Of a stretch of 34,983 nt of DNA, positions 17,759 through 25,313 are shown in pieces (position 1 is the first letter of the stretch; each line of letters begins with the position of its first letter). Both the position numbers and the translations under genes were made by a program. The stretch comes from Candidatus Bathyarchaeota archaeon. Its GTDB lineage: Archaea > Thermoproteota > Bathyarchaeia > Bathyarchaeales > UBA233. Location: the NCBI GenBank assembly GCA_004376975.1, contig SOJA01000203.1, positions 1-34,983 on the forward strand. The letters are read 5' to 3'. Below the pieces are notes generated by a model. That model was given only the letters and a program-made list of their open reading frames with translations, did no database searches and was not told where the DNA came from.

Positions 17759-17803
17759 TCAATCAACTTCCTAAAGGTTTGAACATTAGGTAATCAAAGA
17801 AGC

Positions 17804-17814
17804 TATTAATATTT
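17804..17814 (-). promoter_or_regulatory. Probable promoter of the Tes-like gene
   Basis: On the minus strand AGAAATATTAATAGC is a TATA-like box with an expected start near 17783, giving a 25-base leader that includes AGGAAG ahead of the ATG at 17758. Confidence 0.45.
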
Positions 17815-17901
17815 CTACTCATCGCGGTCTAAATTGAAGTCAGGCTTTTTCAGCGAAGATAATAAGTATCTCAGCAATTAATAGCGCAAAGTGTGGTGTT
17901 T

Positions 17902-18057
17902 ATGTCTGAAGAAGATATTGGAAAAGAGGTTATGGCCCTCCGTGAAAGGATTGTTAGACTTTAAGTGAAAGTCGAAGAATTAGCTAAACGCGTTGATGGG
18001 ATTGCAAATTACTCTAAACAGCTCTACGAGTATTTGCAGACACAAACAGGCAAATAA
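17902..18057 (+). pseudogene. Small coiled-coil protein gene with one in-frame TAA
   Basis: From ATG 17902 there is a 52-codon frame interrupted only by TAA at 17962-17964 (codon 21). The frame continues with the same composition to a TAA at 18055. The two halves, MSEEDIGKEVMALRERIVRL and VKVEELAKRVDGIANYSKQL plus a short tail, give a continuous charged coiled-coil heptad pattern. A single G-to-T change in a GAA codon would explain the stop. A GTG right after the stop (17965) could allow restart. Function unknown; no family is recognised. It may be a recent pseudogene or a base-call error. Confidence 0.45.
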
Positions 18058-18089
18058 TCACTTTGAAATTGGAACAGAAAAAGTGGAAA

Positions 18090-18353
18090 CTATAGCGGTG
18101 GTGGCGGTGGTTGAGCTGCTGTTTTCTTATCTTTTCTAACAACAAGATAAATTATTAGTCCTATGATGCCAGCGATTAGGACTATGATTAACCATAATGC
18201 TCCACTCATTCCTCTCGATTCAGCGTCTCTATAAATCCATATGCAAAGCAGTATGGCTATGATAAACTATGCAATAGCCAGAAATACAAAGACAAATCCA
18301 AGTCCAATAAACCATCCAGCTTGTTCTATTTGAGACAAGAGCATTGACAACAT
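18090..18353 (-). pseudogene. Small two-TM membrane protein gene with one in-frame TAG
   Basis: A minus-strand frame of 88 codons from ATG 18353 is broken only by TAG at 18269-18267 (codon 29). Before the stop lies one hydrophobic helix (GWFIGLGFVFVFLAIA). After it come the rest of the helix, IWIYRDAESRGMSGALW, a second hydrophobic helix (LIAGIIGLIIYLVV), RKDKK and a proline tail. YRDAxxRGM followed by a helix and a basic end recalls a common class of small archaeal membrane proteins of unknown role. A TTG or TGG codon changed to TAG would explain it. The start has a GGGAGATGG and a TATA-like box at 18386-18394, so it was once a working gene. Confidence 0.5.
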
Positions 18354-18385
18354 TTTTCCCCATCTCCCATTTTATCTGCAGAGCA

Positions 18386-18394
18386 TATATTTAA
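18386..18394 (-). promoter_or_regulatory. Probable promoter of the broken membrane-protein gene
   Basis: On the minus strand CTATTAAATATATG is TATA-like. The expected start is near 18364, about 11 bases before the ATG at 18353. Confidence 0.35.
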
Positions 18395-18444
18395 TAGCTA
18401 TGGTTCAAACCAAATTCAGATGTATACATTAGTGTGTTTAACAA

Positions 18445-18453
18445 GTTTTAAAC
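18445..18453 (+). promoter_or_regulatory. Possible promoter of the zinc-ribbon gene
   Basis: AAGTTTTAAACATTG is an AT-rich TATA-like element. A start about 26 bases on (near 18475) would leave a 20-base leader containing AGGAACGGG before ATG 18495. Confidence 0.3.
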
Positions 18454-18494
18454 ATTGAATAATCTTATTCTAACTCTGTAGGAACGGGTTCTGG

Positions 18495-18698
18495 ATGAAT
18501 GAAAAATCTGAGAAAACTTACAAGGGTAAGTGTGTTGACTGCAGTTCACCTCTTGAGTTGTTTGAGGTTGATTTCAAGAAAGGTAGACGGATTATGCGGT
18601 GCACTCGCTGCGGTTTATACCATTTTTACAAGAAGGACTTCTTCGGCAAGTGGAAACTTGTGAAGGCTGGTCGTGTTTCGGACTTGTGGAGAAAATAG
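18495..18698 (+). CDS. Small zinc-ribbon protein, function unknown
   Basis: A 67-residue basic protein with two CxxC pairs (CVDC near 13-16 and CTRC near 36-39) spaced as in a zinc ribbon, followed by an aromatic, lysine-rich tail (YHFYKKDFFGKWKLVK). I do not recognise a named family. Single zinc ribbons of this size in archaea are often nucleic-acid binding or protein-contact modules, which is only a guess here. It is intact although it lies among broken genes, and it is followed by about 500 bases without an intact gene. Confidence 0.6.
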   Translation: MNEKSEKTYKGKCVDCSSPLELFEVDFKKGRRIMRCTRCGLYHFYKKDFFGKWKLVKAGRVSDLWRK

Positions 18699-18958
18699 AC
18701 TGATGGAAACAACCTATGGCTGTTATTTTTCCGAGAATCATCTGTAACCATACATTTATACTCAAATTTCGACATTTGCTCCGAGATATGATGCTTAAAG
18801 AAAGGATATTCTTCTTCATCCGATGATGAAAGAACCCAACATTTTGACTGATGTCCGAGTCTACCATAACACCGTTTAACGCAGGTGTGAATGCGTCGTA
18901 TCTGTAATCCTTCTGGTTCAGCTATTTAGACGCAAAAAACTCCAAAGTGGAGGTTTAA

Positions 18959-19118
18959 GAAAACATTGAGTCAGCTTTATTCCAGACGGAAAACAGCGAT
19001 TTCCCTGTGAAAGTGGCTGAAACGTTAGAGGAAGCGTGCAAACTGTTGGAAGTAGGCTTTTGAGTATGTTGCAGGTGTAGACGGGAAAAGATTGTGTAGA
19101 AAACGAAAAGAACAGTGA
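18959..19118 (+). pseudogene. Remnant of an archaeal tyrosine integrase (C-terminal tail, frameshifted)
   Basis: Translation gives ENIESALFQTENSDF, then VKVAETLEEACKLLEVGF, a one-base shift in a TTTT run (19058-19061), and EYVAGVDGKRLCRKRKEQ before TGA. The pattern (EN.DF.VKVA.T.EEA..L.E.GFEYV...G..L.RKRK) matches, from memory, the C-terminal tail of archaeal phage-integrase-type recombinases. The catalytic YTxL segment is not intact, and a stop at 18956 precedes the tail. A possible further trace is HTF...FRHLL from about 18749. The rest of 18699-18958 shows nothing I can name. The copy is clearly dead. Confidence 0.45.
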
Positions 19119-19150
19119 GTATGAAAAACCATTTGGGATTATGGAAAACC

Positions 19151-19158
19151 ATATAAAT
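19151..19158 (+). promoter_or_regulatory. Promoter of the ribosomal protein operon at L22
   Basis: CCATATAAATCACC is a strong TATA-like box. The expected start near 19181 puts a GGAGAGAT ribosome binding site (from 19187) and the L22 GTG at 19201 in a short leader. The box lies inside the longer L22 frame that begins at 19141, which argues against that start. It is 33 bases after the integrase remnant. Confidence 0.6.
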
Positions 19159-19200
19159 CACCGAACTGCTGTTGGATTGCACAGTTGGAGAGATTATAGA

Positions 19201-19689
19201 GTGCCAAAATGGGGATATTCCATAACGGAAGGGGAATTAGACCCGGAAAAAACAGTTAAGGCAAGCGGAAGAGAGGTTAAAGTATCCCCTAAATCGGCGC
19301 GGGAGGTATGCAAAACAATTAAAGGAATGATGCTTACTAAAGCAAAACAGTATCTTAAGGATGTTATTGCCAAGAAGAAGCCTGTTCCCTTCTTAAGATT
19401 TAAGAAGAAGGCTGGGCATCGCCGCGGACTGGAAAAGGCTTATGCCGGTAGATATCCTGTGAAAGCAGCAAAAAACATTCTAAAGGTACTTGAAGGAGCA
19501 GAGGCTAACGCTGAATATAAAGGCTTGGATACTGAAAGACTTCGTATAATTCACACGTCAGCATATCCAGGCGTAAAAATTAAGCGATATATGTCGCGAG
19601 CTTTTGGGAGGAGTTCACCGAAAATTGAGACTTTGTGTCATATTGAAGTAGCCTTGGAAGAACAATCGGAGACAGGAGGGGAAGTATGA
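19201..19689 (+). CDS. rpl22: 50S ribosomal protein L22
   Basis: Large-subunit protein lining the exit tunnel; 162 residues from GTG 19201. The start MPKWGYSIT fits archaeal L22, and GGAGAGAT lies seven bases upstream. Family marks are KASGREVKVSPKSAREVCK, TKAKQYLKDVIAKKKPVPF, and the C-terminal RAFGRSSPKIETLCHIEV. The frame is open 20 codons further up, but a TATA-like box lies within that part. It is the first gene of this ribosomal cluster; in most archaea rps19 and rpl2 precede it. The stop overlaps the rps3 start. Confidence 0.95.
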   Translation: MPKWGYSITEGELDPEKTVKASGREVKVSPKSAREVCKTIKGMMLTKAKQYLKDVIAKKKPVPFLRFKKKAGHRRGLEKAYAGRYPVKAAKNILKVLEGAEANAEYKGLDTERLRIIHTSAYPGVKIKRYMSRAFGRSSPKIETLCHIEVALEEQSETGGEV

Positions 19690-20387
19690 TGTCGGTTGTC
19701 AAGCATTTCATATCAGAATCAATAAAAAAGAATGAAATAGATGAGTTCCTCAAGAAAGAACTTATGAGGGCGGGTTATGGCGGAGTGAATATGTCAAAAA
19801 CCCCTCTGGGAACGCATATAGTAATCTACGCTATGCGTCCAGGCTTAGTGATAGGCCGTGGCGGAGGGACGATAAGAGATCTTGCAAAAATTTTGGAAGA
19901 GAAGTTCAATGTTCCAAACCCTCAAATTTCTGTTTCTGAAATGGAGATTCCAGAATTAAATGCTTATGTTGTTGCCTCGCGCATAGCGTCAGCTCTGCAG
20001 AGAGGTATACATTTCAGACGCTCAGGGTATTGGGCACTGAACCAAGTTATGGAAGCTGGAGCCCTCGGCGTGGAAATAATCATAAGTGGAAAACTAAGAA
20101 CCGATAGGTCGAGATATGAGAAGTTTAGAGCTGGCTACTTACCGAAATGCGGATATCCACCATTAAAATACACGCGAAAAGCTGAAGTTCACGTTCAACT
20201 AAAACCAGGTACGCTTGGCGTGAAAGTTAGAATAATGCCTCCAGATGCAGAGTTCCCGGACAGACCCAAAATAGTTGAAAGCCTTCCAGAAGCAGAAGCG
20301 GAGCCAGAGACAGAAGCGGAAGAAGAAACATCTACTGAAAAAGCTGAAGAACCTAAAGAAACAAGCAGAGAGGAGGCAGCCAAGTAA
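19686..20387 (+). CDS. rps3: 30S ribosomal protein S3
   Basis: KH-domain protein at the mRNA entry site; 233 residues. The KH motif reads RPGLVIGRGGGTIRDLAKIL. The C-terminal S3 domain has GALGVEIIISGKLRTDRSR and KFRAGYLPKCG. The last roughly 30 residues are an acidic tail of repeated EAE/EEP units (from about 201). The start is one of two adjacent ATGs (19686, 19689), overlapping the L22 stop, with AGGAGGGG upstream. Confidence 0.96.
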   Translation: MMSVVKHFISESIKKNEIDEFLKKELMRAGYGGVNMSKTPLGTHIVIYAMRPGLVIGRGGGTIRDLAKILEEKFNVPNPQISVSEMEIPELNAYVVASRIASALQRGIHFRRSGYWALNQVMEAGALGVEIIISGKLRTDRSRYEKFRAGYLPKCGYPPLKYTRKAEVHVQLKPGTLGVKVRIMPPDAEFPDRPKIVESLPEAEAEPETEAEEETSTEKAEEPKETSREEAAK

Positions 20388-20627
20388 ATGCCAATATTAC
20401 GGGTCAAAGAAATACGTGACATGTCTTCTGAAGAAAAAATGAAAAGGGTAAATGAACTTAGAACAGAGCTTCTCAGATTAAAGACTATGATAAAGGCAGG
20501 AGGAACAATAGAAAATCCAGCTAGGATAAAGGAGCTGCATAAAGCAATTGCCCGAATACTGACCATTGAGCACGAAAGAAAACTTGGACTTGCAGAAGGG
20601 AAGACTAGAAGGAAGAAAAGGAAATGA
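20388..20627 (+). CDS. rpl29: 50S ribosomal protein L29
   Basis: Two-helix protein beside the tunnel exit, part of the docking area for SRP. The 79 residues show LRVKEIRDMSSEEKMKRVNEL, LLRLKTMIKAGGTIENPARIKEL and HKAIARILTIEHER, as in archaeal L29, with a basic end. ATG directly follows the rps3 TAA, and the stop overlaps rnp1 by four bases (ATGA). Many euryarchaea have a translation factor eIF1 gene between L29 and rnp1; there is none here. Confidence 0.93.
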   Translation: MPILRVKEIRDMSSEEKMKRVNELRTELLRLKTMIKAGGTIENPARIKELHKAIARILTIEHERKLGLAEGKTRRKKRK

Positions 20628-20905
20628 AAGTGAGGCCGAACGTAATATGCTCCGAATTCATCGGAACAAAAGCTACAGTTGCAGAAAGTAGCCATCAAGG
20701 ATATGTAGGAATCTCTGGCAGGATTATAGATGAAACAAAAAACACGTTTGTAATTCTGCATAAGGGAGAACAAAAAAGAATCATAAAAAATTCAGCTGTT
20801 TTTCACTTCGAATTATTTGGTGGAACAGTTGTTGAAATTGACGGTAAACTTCTTGTAAAACGACCGGAAGACCGCCTTAAAAAACGTATTAGGAGATTAT
20901 GGTAA
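20624..20905 (+). CDS. rnp1: Ribonuclease P protein component 1 (Rpp29/Pop4)
   Basis: RNA-binding subunit of archaeal RNase P, which trims the 5' ends of tRNA precursors. The 93-residue product is an Sm-like barrel: EFIGTKATVAESSHQGYVGISGRIIDETKNTF, then KRIIKNSAVFHFEL and a basic end KRPEDRLKKRIRRLW. Its place between L29 and S17 is the standard archaeal position. ATGA overlap with rpl29 and TAATG overlap with rps17 imply coupling. Confidence 0.93.
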   Translation: MKVRPNVICSEFIGTKATVAESSHQGYVGISGRIIDETKNTFVILHKGEQKRIIKNSAVFHFELFGGTVVEIDGKLLVKRPEDRLKKRIRRLW

Positions 20906-21222
20906 TGTCACTAATCTTCAAAAAGCCGAAGAAAACATGTACTGACAGAAACTGTCCATTCCATGGTGATCTCTCAATAAGGGGCCGAGTCTTAGAAGGA
21001 GTGGTTGTCAGCGCAAGAATGGATAAAACAGTCACAGTGAAACGTGATTATCTCAAATATGTTCCAAAGTTCAAGAGATATGAGCGAAAACACAGTCGCA
21101 TCCCATGCCACAATCCACCGTGCATAAACGCAAAGGAAGGAAACCACGTTAAAATAGCTGAATGCCGCCCAATAAGCAAAACAGTCTCATTTGTCGTCGT
21201 TGAGAAAATGGAGGAAAAGTGA
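20905..21222 (+). CDS. rps17: 30S ribosomal protein S17
   Basis: Small-subunit RNA-binding OB-fold protein, 105 residues. Marks are [21 protein letters not shown], the conserved [27 protein letters not shown] and [14 protein letters not shown]. The archaeal N-terminal Cys pair (CTDRNC) is present. I chose the ATG at 20905, which shares a base with the rnp1 stop and is seven bases after GGAGAT. The ATG at 20899 would be only one base from that site. Confidence 0.95.
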   Translation: MSLIFKKPKKTCTDRNCPFHGDLSIRGRVLEGVVVSARMDKTVTVKRDYLKYVPKFKRYERKHSRIPCHNPPCINAKEGNHVKIAECRPISKTVSFVVVEKMEEK

Positions 21223-21223
21223 A

Positions 21224-21664
21224 GTGGCTGCAAGGGCAAAAATGAGAGCATTAGTTGCTAAAGGAATGATTGGGCAAAGACCGAAAACCTCCAGAGGACT
21301 GCCAGTTAGCTCAGTTCTGAAATGTGCAGATAACTCCGGAGCCAAAGAACTAAGGCTAATCCAGGTTATGGGTTACAAAGGACGTTTACGACGTGTTCCA
21401 TCAGCTGCAGTAGGCGACAGGATAACCGTTTCAGTTAAACGTGGAACGCCAGACATGAGAAAGAAAATCTTTCAAGCAGTAGTTGTAAGACAAAGAAAAC
21501 CCTACCGAAGGGTTGACGGTATCTGGATTCAATTCGAAGATAACGCTGCAGTAGTGATAACCCCAGATGGAGAAATGAAGGGATCAGAAGTTCGTGGACC
21601 AGTTGCAAAAGAGGCTGCTGAAAGATGGCCAAGAATAGCAAGTGCAGCCAGCATAATAGTATAG
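21224..21664 (+). CDS. rpl14: 50S ribosomal protein L14
   Basis: Central large-subunit protein at the subunit interface, also the docking site of aIF6. Marks are [43 protein letters not shown], and [34 protein letters not shown] in segments. It has 146 residues from GTG 21224, nine bases after GGAGG and just after the rps17 stop. The open frame from 21191 lies within rps17 and lacks a binding site. Confidence 0.95.
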   Translation: MAARAKMRALVAKGMIGQRPKTSRGLPVSSVLKCADNSGAKELRLIQVMGYKGRLRRVPSAAVGDRITVSVKRGTPDMRKKIFQAVVVRQRKPYRRVDGIWIQFEDNAAVVITPDGEMKGSEVRGPVAKEAAERWPRIASAASIIV

Positions 21665-21674
21665 GAGGCAGAAC

Positions 21675-22328
21675 ATGAAAGCAATGAAACCCGTAACGAA
21701 ACCAACGAAACAAAGAAAAATGCTTTTCCAAGCACCAGACCACATACGCTACAAACATTTCGCAGCACCACTTTCACCGGAACTAAGAGCTTCGCATGGG
21801 GTGAGAACACTGCCAGCCAGAAGTGGAGATACTATTAGCATAATGCGAGGAGACCACAAGGGATTCGAAGGGAAGGTCACCCGGATAGATAGAAAAAAAT
21901 ACAAGATTTACATTGAAGGATTGACGCGAGAAAAAGTTGATGGAACCACAATATTTGTTCCCATTCACCCTTCAAAGGTTATGATAACAAAATTAAACCT
22001 CGAAGATAAATGGCGAAAGCAGGTTTTAGAAAGGAAAAGAAAAGCTTACAAAACAACTAAGGTTGCAGAGACACCTCTCTCAAAAAAGGTTGCGGAAACA
22101 AAAGAAACATTGAAAGAGGAAATACCGAAAAAGAAACCGAAAAGAAGGAAAAAGAAAGTAACTGAAAAGCCAGCAAAAAAGAAAGTAGAAGTAAAACTTA
22201 AAAAACGGAAAAAGACGAAGAGAACTAGGAAAAAGAAGACCGAAAAAACCAGAAAGGAAGAGAAGCCGAAAGCTGAAAAAACAAGGGTAGGACGCAAGAC
22301 AACCAAGAAAACCAAAGGAGGGAAATGA
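21675..22328 (+). CDS. rpl24: 50S ribosomal protein L24 with long Lys-rich tail
   Basis: Assembly protein with a KOW motif: SGDTISIMRGDHKGFEGKV, then KKYKIYIEGLTREKVDGTTIFVPIHPSKVMI. Archaeal L24 is usually about 120 residues. This one has 217, because roughly 90 C-terminal residues form a low-complexity tail of Lys, Arg, Glu and Thr (repeats like KKKPKRRKKK and KKTEKTRKEEKPK). The start has AGGAGG upstream. The tail runs right up to the rps4e start region. Confidence 0.94.
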   Translation: MKAMKPVTKPTKQRKMLFQAPDHIRYKHFAAPLSPELRASHGVRTLPARSGDTISIMRGDHKGFEGKVTRIDRKKYKIYIEGLTREKVDGTTIFVPIHPSKVMITKLNLEDKWRKQVLERKRKAYKTTKVAETPLSKKVAETKETLKEEIPKKKPKRRKKKVTEKPAKKKVEVKLKKRKKTKRTRKKKTEKTRKEEKPKAEKTRVGRKTTKKTKGGK

Positions 22329-22329
22329 T

Positions 22330-23097
22330 TTAGGTAGCAAAGGAGGATCCACAGGGTTAAAACGCAAACCCGCACCAAGGTTCTGGCCAATCCATAGAAA
22401 AGAGTTCTTCTGGGTTGTGAAGCCTTCCCCTGGACCGCATTCTCTTGAAAACTGTCTACCCTTAGCCATAGTCCTACGTGACATTCTCAAGTTTGCTAAA
22501 ACAAGGAAAGAGGCTAAAACAATAGTTTCGCAAGGAAAGGTATATGTTGATGGCAAGGTCAGGCGAGAAGATGACTTCCCAGTGGGCTTAATGGATGTCA
22601 TTTCTCTGTTAGAAATCGACAAGGCCTTTCGTGTGGTGCCCTCCAGCAAAGGCTTAATCCTTCATTCGATAAACAAGAAAGAATCAAGCTTTAAGCTGTG
22701 CAGAATAGAAAACAAAAAAGTTGTTAGAAACGGACATATACAACTCAACCTACATGACGGCTCAAATATAGTCATGAAGGTTGCTGACCCAAAAAACCCA
22801 CAAGAGGACACATATGAAACCCTAGACACTGTGAAAATAAGATTGCCAGAAAGAGAAATCGTAGAACAGATAAAAATGAAAGAGAAAAGCTTTGCAATAA
22901 TAACAAGTGGTAAAAACATCGGAAAACATGGCAAGATAATTGAAATAGAAAAAACGAAGGGGAAGAAGCGTAGGAACACCATTGTAACGATCGAAGACGA
23001 AAAAGGAAATCGTTATCAAACAATCTTGAATTTCGTTTTTGCGATAGGTGAAGAACACCCATTAATATCTATGCCGGAGGAAGCTCAGATTGTCTGA
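22330..23097 (+). CDS. rps4e: 30S ribosomal protein S4e, apparent UUA start
   Basis: Archaeal/eukaryotic small-subunit protein with S4-like, central and KOW domains; 255 residues if started at 22330. The in-frame sequence GSKGGSTGLKRKPAPRFWPI follows codon 22330-22332 and matches the conserved S4e N-terminus (MGxKGG..HLKR..APRFWPI). That codon is TTA, and no ATG, GTG or TTG lies in frame between the TAG at 22288 and a GTG at 22417, which would remove 29 conserved residues. GGAGG at 22317-22321 is eight bases before the TTA, an ideal spacing. Further marks are KPSPGPHSLENCLPL, GKVYVDGKVRREDDFPVGLMDVISL and ITSGKNIGKHGKI. Confidence 0.93.
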   Translation, partial: LGSKGGSTGLKRKPAPRFWPIHRKEFFWVVKPSPGPHSLENCLPLAIVLRDILKFAKTRKEAKTIVSQGKVYVDGKVRREDDFPVGLMDVISLLEIDKAFRVVPSSKGLILHSINKKESSFKLCRIENKKVVRNGHIQLNLHDGSNIVMKVADPKNPQEDTYETLDTVKIRLPEREIVEQIKMKEKSFAIITSGKNIGKHGKIIEIEKTKGKKRRNTIVTIEDEKGNRYQTILNFVFAIGEEHPLISMPEEAQIV

Positions 23098-23629
23098 AAA
23101 TGAAATACTAACGAGATGGGAAGAACACCCCATGCTTAAACCGAAAATCGAAAAAGTCGTTGTTAACATCAGCGTTGGAAAGTCCGGGGAACCTCTGGAA
23201 AAAGCCACAAAAGTTCTGAAAGAGTTGACAGGTCAAAATCCGTGTAAGAGAAATGCCAAGCAAACTATTAGAGAGTTTGGAATACGAAAAGGTGAACCAA
23301 TAGCATGTATTGTAACGCTTAGAAAACAGAAGGCAATAGAATTCCTGAAAAAGGTTTTGCCAGTTGTTGACAACAAAATCTCCAAGAGGAGCTTCGACAA
23401 GCATGGTAACTTCTCATTCGGCATAAAAGAACACATAGAAATTCGTGGAGTAAGATATGAGCCTGAAATTGGCATATTCGGTATGGATGTTTGCGTTTCC
23501 CTCAGTCGTCCTGGGTATCGAGTAAGAAAGAGGCGGAGAGAAAAAGCGAGAATCGGTTCAAAGCATATCTTAACACCAGAAGAAGCCTTGGTGTTCATTA
23601 AAGATTCCTTAAGCGTTGAAATAGTATAA
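23090..23629 (+). CDS. rpl5: 50S ribosomal protein L5
   Basis: Large-subunit protein that binds 5S rRNA and touches P-site tRNA; 179 residues. Marks are [70 protein letters not shown] and [11 protein letters not shown]. The start is a TTG at 23090 overlapping the rps4e stop, nine bases after GGAGG. An ATG 42 bases later would cut into the conserved beginning. Confidence 0.95.
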   Translation: MSENEILTRWEEHPMLKPKIEKVVVNISVGKSGEPLEKATKVLKELTGQNPCKRNAKQTIREFGIRKGEPIACIVTLRKQKAIEFLKKVLPVVDNKISKRSFDKHGNFSFGIKEHIEIRGVRYEPEIGIFGMDVCVSLSRPGYRVRKRRREKARIGSKHILTPEEALVFIKDSLSVEIV

Positions 23630-23646
23630 CTGTTGGGGCGATTCAT

Positions 23647-23811
23647 GTGGGCAAGAAGAAACCTAAAAAGGAAAGAAAATATGGCAAAGGAACAAGACGA
23701 TGTATTAGATGTGGGTCTTATGGACCTATTATTCGACGTTATAATTTATATTTATGTCGGCGATGTTTTAGGGAAGTAGCAAGAAGCCTTGGTTTCAGGA
23801 AGTATGAATAA
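23647..23811 (+). CDS. rps14: 30S ribosomal protein S14 (zinc-binding type)
   Basis: A short gene of 54 residues: [18 protein letters not shown], then a zinc site with C19, C22, C37 and C40 (CIRC...CRRC) and the family ending [14 protein letters not shown]. The start is GTG at 23647, 17 bases after the rpl5 stop; an overlapping ATG at 23645 is in the wrong frame. The TAA is at 23809. It lies in its normal place between L5 and S8. Confidence 0.92.
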   Translation: MGKKKPKKERKYGKGTRRCIRCGSYGPIIRRYNLYLCRRCFREVARSLGFRKYE

Positions 23812-23824
23812 CGGGGAAGATAAG

Positions 23825-24208
23825 ATGGATACTCTGGCAAATGGTTTAACAACAATCATAAACAACGAGATGCGTAACAAACGTGAGTGCATAATCAATC
23901 CAGCCTCGAAACTTTTAGGCAGGGTTCTCAGGATTATGCAGTTGAACGGTTATATTGGAGAATTCGAATTCATTGATGATACGCGCTCCGGAAAGTTTAA
24001 GGTGCAGCTATTGGGAAGAATAAACAAATGCGGAGCTATCAGACCACGTTTCCCAGTTAAAGTAGATGAATTTGAAGAATGGGAGAAGAAGTTCCTTCCC
24101 TCAAGAAATGTAGGCATACTAATTGTGTCAACACCGAGGGGAGTGCTCTCTCACAAAAATGCGAAGGAAAAACACGTCGGAGGTAGGTTACTAGCACTCG
24201 CTTATTAA
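23825..24208 (+). CDS. rps8: 30S ribosomal protein S8
   Basis: Small-subunit assembly protein binding helix 21 of 16S rRNA; 127 residues. Marks are [60 protein letters not shown] and the C-terminal [23 protein letters not shown]. The frame is open from 23789 inside rps14, but the family start is the ATG at 23825, after GGGGAAG. Confidence 0.95.
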   Translation: MDTLANGLTTIINNEMRNKRECIINPASKLLGRVLRIMQLNGYIGEFEFIDDTRSGKFKVQLLGRINKCGAIRPRFPVKVDEFEEWEKKFLPSRNVGILIVSTPRGVLSHKNAKEKHVGGRLLALAY

Positions 24209-24222
24209 AAAAGGTGCCTTGA

Positions 24223-24771
24223 ATGCGAACCGTAGAAGTCTCCAAAACTATTCAGATCCCGGATAATGTAGAGATATCAGTAGATGGACGTAAAGTCACA
24301 GTTAAAGGTGAAAAGGGAGCATTAACTCGTGACTTCTCTCACGCTCCAATTTCAATCAAACTCGAAGGGAAAACCGTTCGTATTTGGGCTGAGTGGCCAA
24401 GAAAAAAAGAGGCAGCCCTCGTAGGCACCCTTTATTCACACATTCAGAACATGATTACCGGAGTTAGGCAGGGTTTCACGTGTAAACTAAAAATAGTGTT
24501 CTCACACTTCCCAATATCAGTTAAAGTTAAGGATAAAACCATTCTAATTGAAAATTTTACAGGTGAACGAAGCCCAAGAAAAGTTAGGATAATGGGTGAT
24601 GTTCAAGTTAAGGTTCTAAGCGAAGATGTAATCGTTCAAGGCATAAATCTTGAAGAAGTAAGGCAAACCGCAGCAAATATTGAACAAGGAACCAAGGTGA
24701 AAAGAAAAGATCCCCGTGTTTTCTTAGACGGCATATATGTTAATGAAAAAAGCGAAGGGATGGAAGAATGA
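24223..24771 (+). CDS. rpl6: 50S ribosomal protein L6
   Basis: Two-domain protein near the GTPase-associated centre; 182 residues. Marks are IQIPDNVEISVDGRKVTVKGEKG in the first domain, LVGTLYSHIQNMITGVRQGF, and HFPISVKVKDKTILIENFTGERSPR in the second, with ending RKDPRVFLDGIYV. ATG follows AAAGGTG. The stop overlaps the rpl32e start. Confidence 0.95.
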   Translation: MRTVEVSKTIQIPDNVEISVDGRKVTVKGEKGALTRDFSHAPISIKLEGKTVRIWAEWPRKKEAALVGTLYSHIQNMITGVRQGFTCKLKIVFSHFPISVKVKDKTILIENFTGERSPRKVRIMGDVQVKVLSEDVIVQGINLEEVRQTAANIEQGTKVKRKDPRVFLDGIYVNEKSEGMEE

Positions 24772-25313
24772 TGGAGCAAGACACAGCTACTTTGCAAAAA
24801 GCGCTGAAACTGAGGAAACGCATGAAAAAGAAGAAACATGAATTCGTCAGACAGGAAAGCTGGCGGTACAAGCGTTTACACGAAAACTGGCGTAGACCGA
24901 GAGGAATAGACAACAAAATGCGAAGGAAAATTAAGGGTTGGCCGCCTACCGTAAGCGTTGGATACAGAGGGCCAAAAGCTGCAAGAGGTCTCCATCCATC
25001 AGGCTACAAAGATGTTCTCACATATAATGTTGCAGAGCTTGAAAAAATCAATCCGAAAACTCAAGCCATAAGAATTGCACACACAGTTGGCAAAAGAAAA
25101 AGAGCTAGAATTCTTGTTGAAGCAAGAAAAAAGAAGATAAAAATTCTGAACTTCAAAGAAGTCAGGGAAGTAACTAGAGAAGAAGAGAAGGAGCTAGTGG
25201 AAGAAGAAAAACCTGAGGAAAAGGAAGAAGAGAAGAAAGCATCAGAAAGAGACAAAACAAAACACAAGCAAAAGACGACTAAAAAACGTAGAAGGAGAAC
25301 TGAAAAACGATGA
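24768..25313 (+). CDS. rpl32e: 50S ribosomal protein L32e with charged tail
   Basis: Archaeal/eukaryotic large-subunit protein. The core is recognised by HEFVRQESWRYKRLHENWRRP, RGIDNKMRRKIKGWPPTVSVGYRGP, ARGLHPSGYKDVL and AIRIAHTVGKRKRARILVEA. It is 181 residues because the last 50 or so form a low-complexity tail of Glu followed by Lys/Arg (EEKPEEKEEEKK, then KHKQKTTKKRRRR). Two adjacent ATGs (24768, 24771) overlap the rpl6 stop. The stop overlaps rpl19e by four bases. Confidence 0.95.
   Translation: MMEQDTATLQKALKLRKRMKKKKHEFVRQESWRYKRLHENWRRPRGIDNKMRRKIKGWPPTVSVGYRGPKAARGLHPSGYKDVLTYNVAELEKINPKTQAIRIAHTVGKRKRARILVEARKKKIKILNFKEVREVTREEEKELVEEEKPEEKEEEKKASERDKTKHKQKTTKKRRRRTEKR

Noticed and set aside
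18267..18269. TAG in the small membrane gene as a pyrrolysine codon
   Set aside because: It lies inside a hydrophobic helix, TAG serves as a normal stop elsewhere (etfA, L14), and the neighbouring gene is broken by TAA, so nonsense mutation or error is simpler.
18815..18870. C/D box guide RNA (GATGATGA followed by CTGA)
   Set aside because: A second C' box and a proper final D box are missing and the guide spacing is wrong.
19141..19200. ATG at 19141 as the start of L22
   Set aside because: A TATA-like box lies after it, and GTG 19201 has a well-placed ribosome binding site and matches the family N-terminus.
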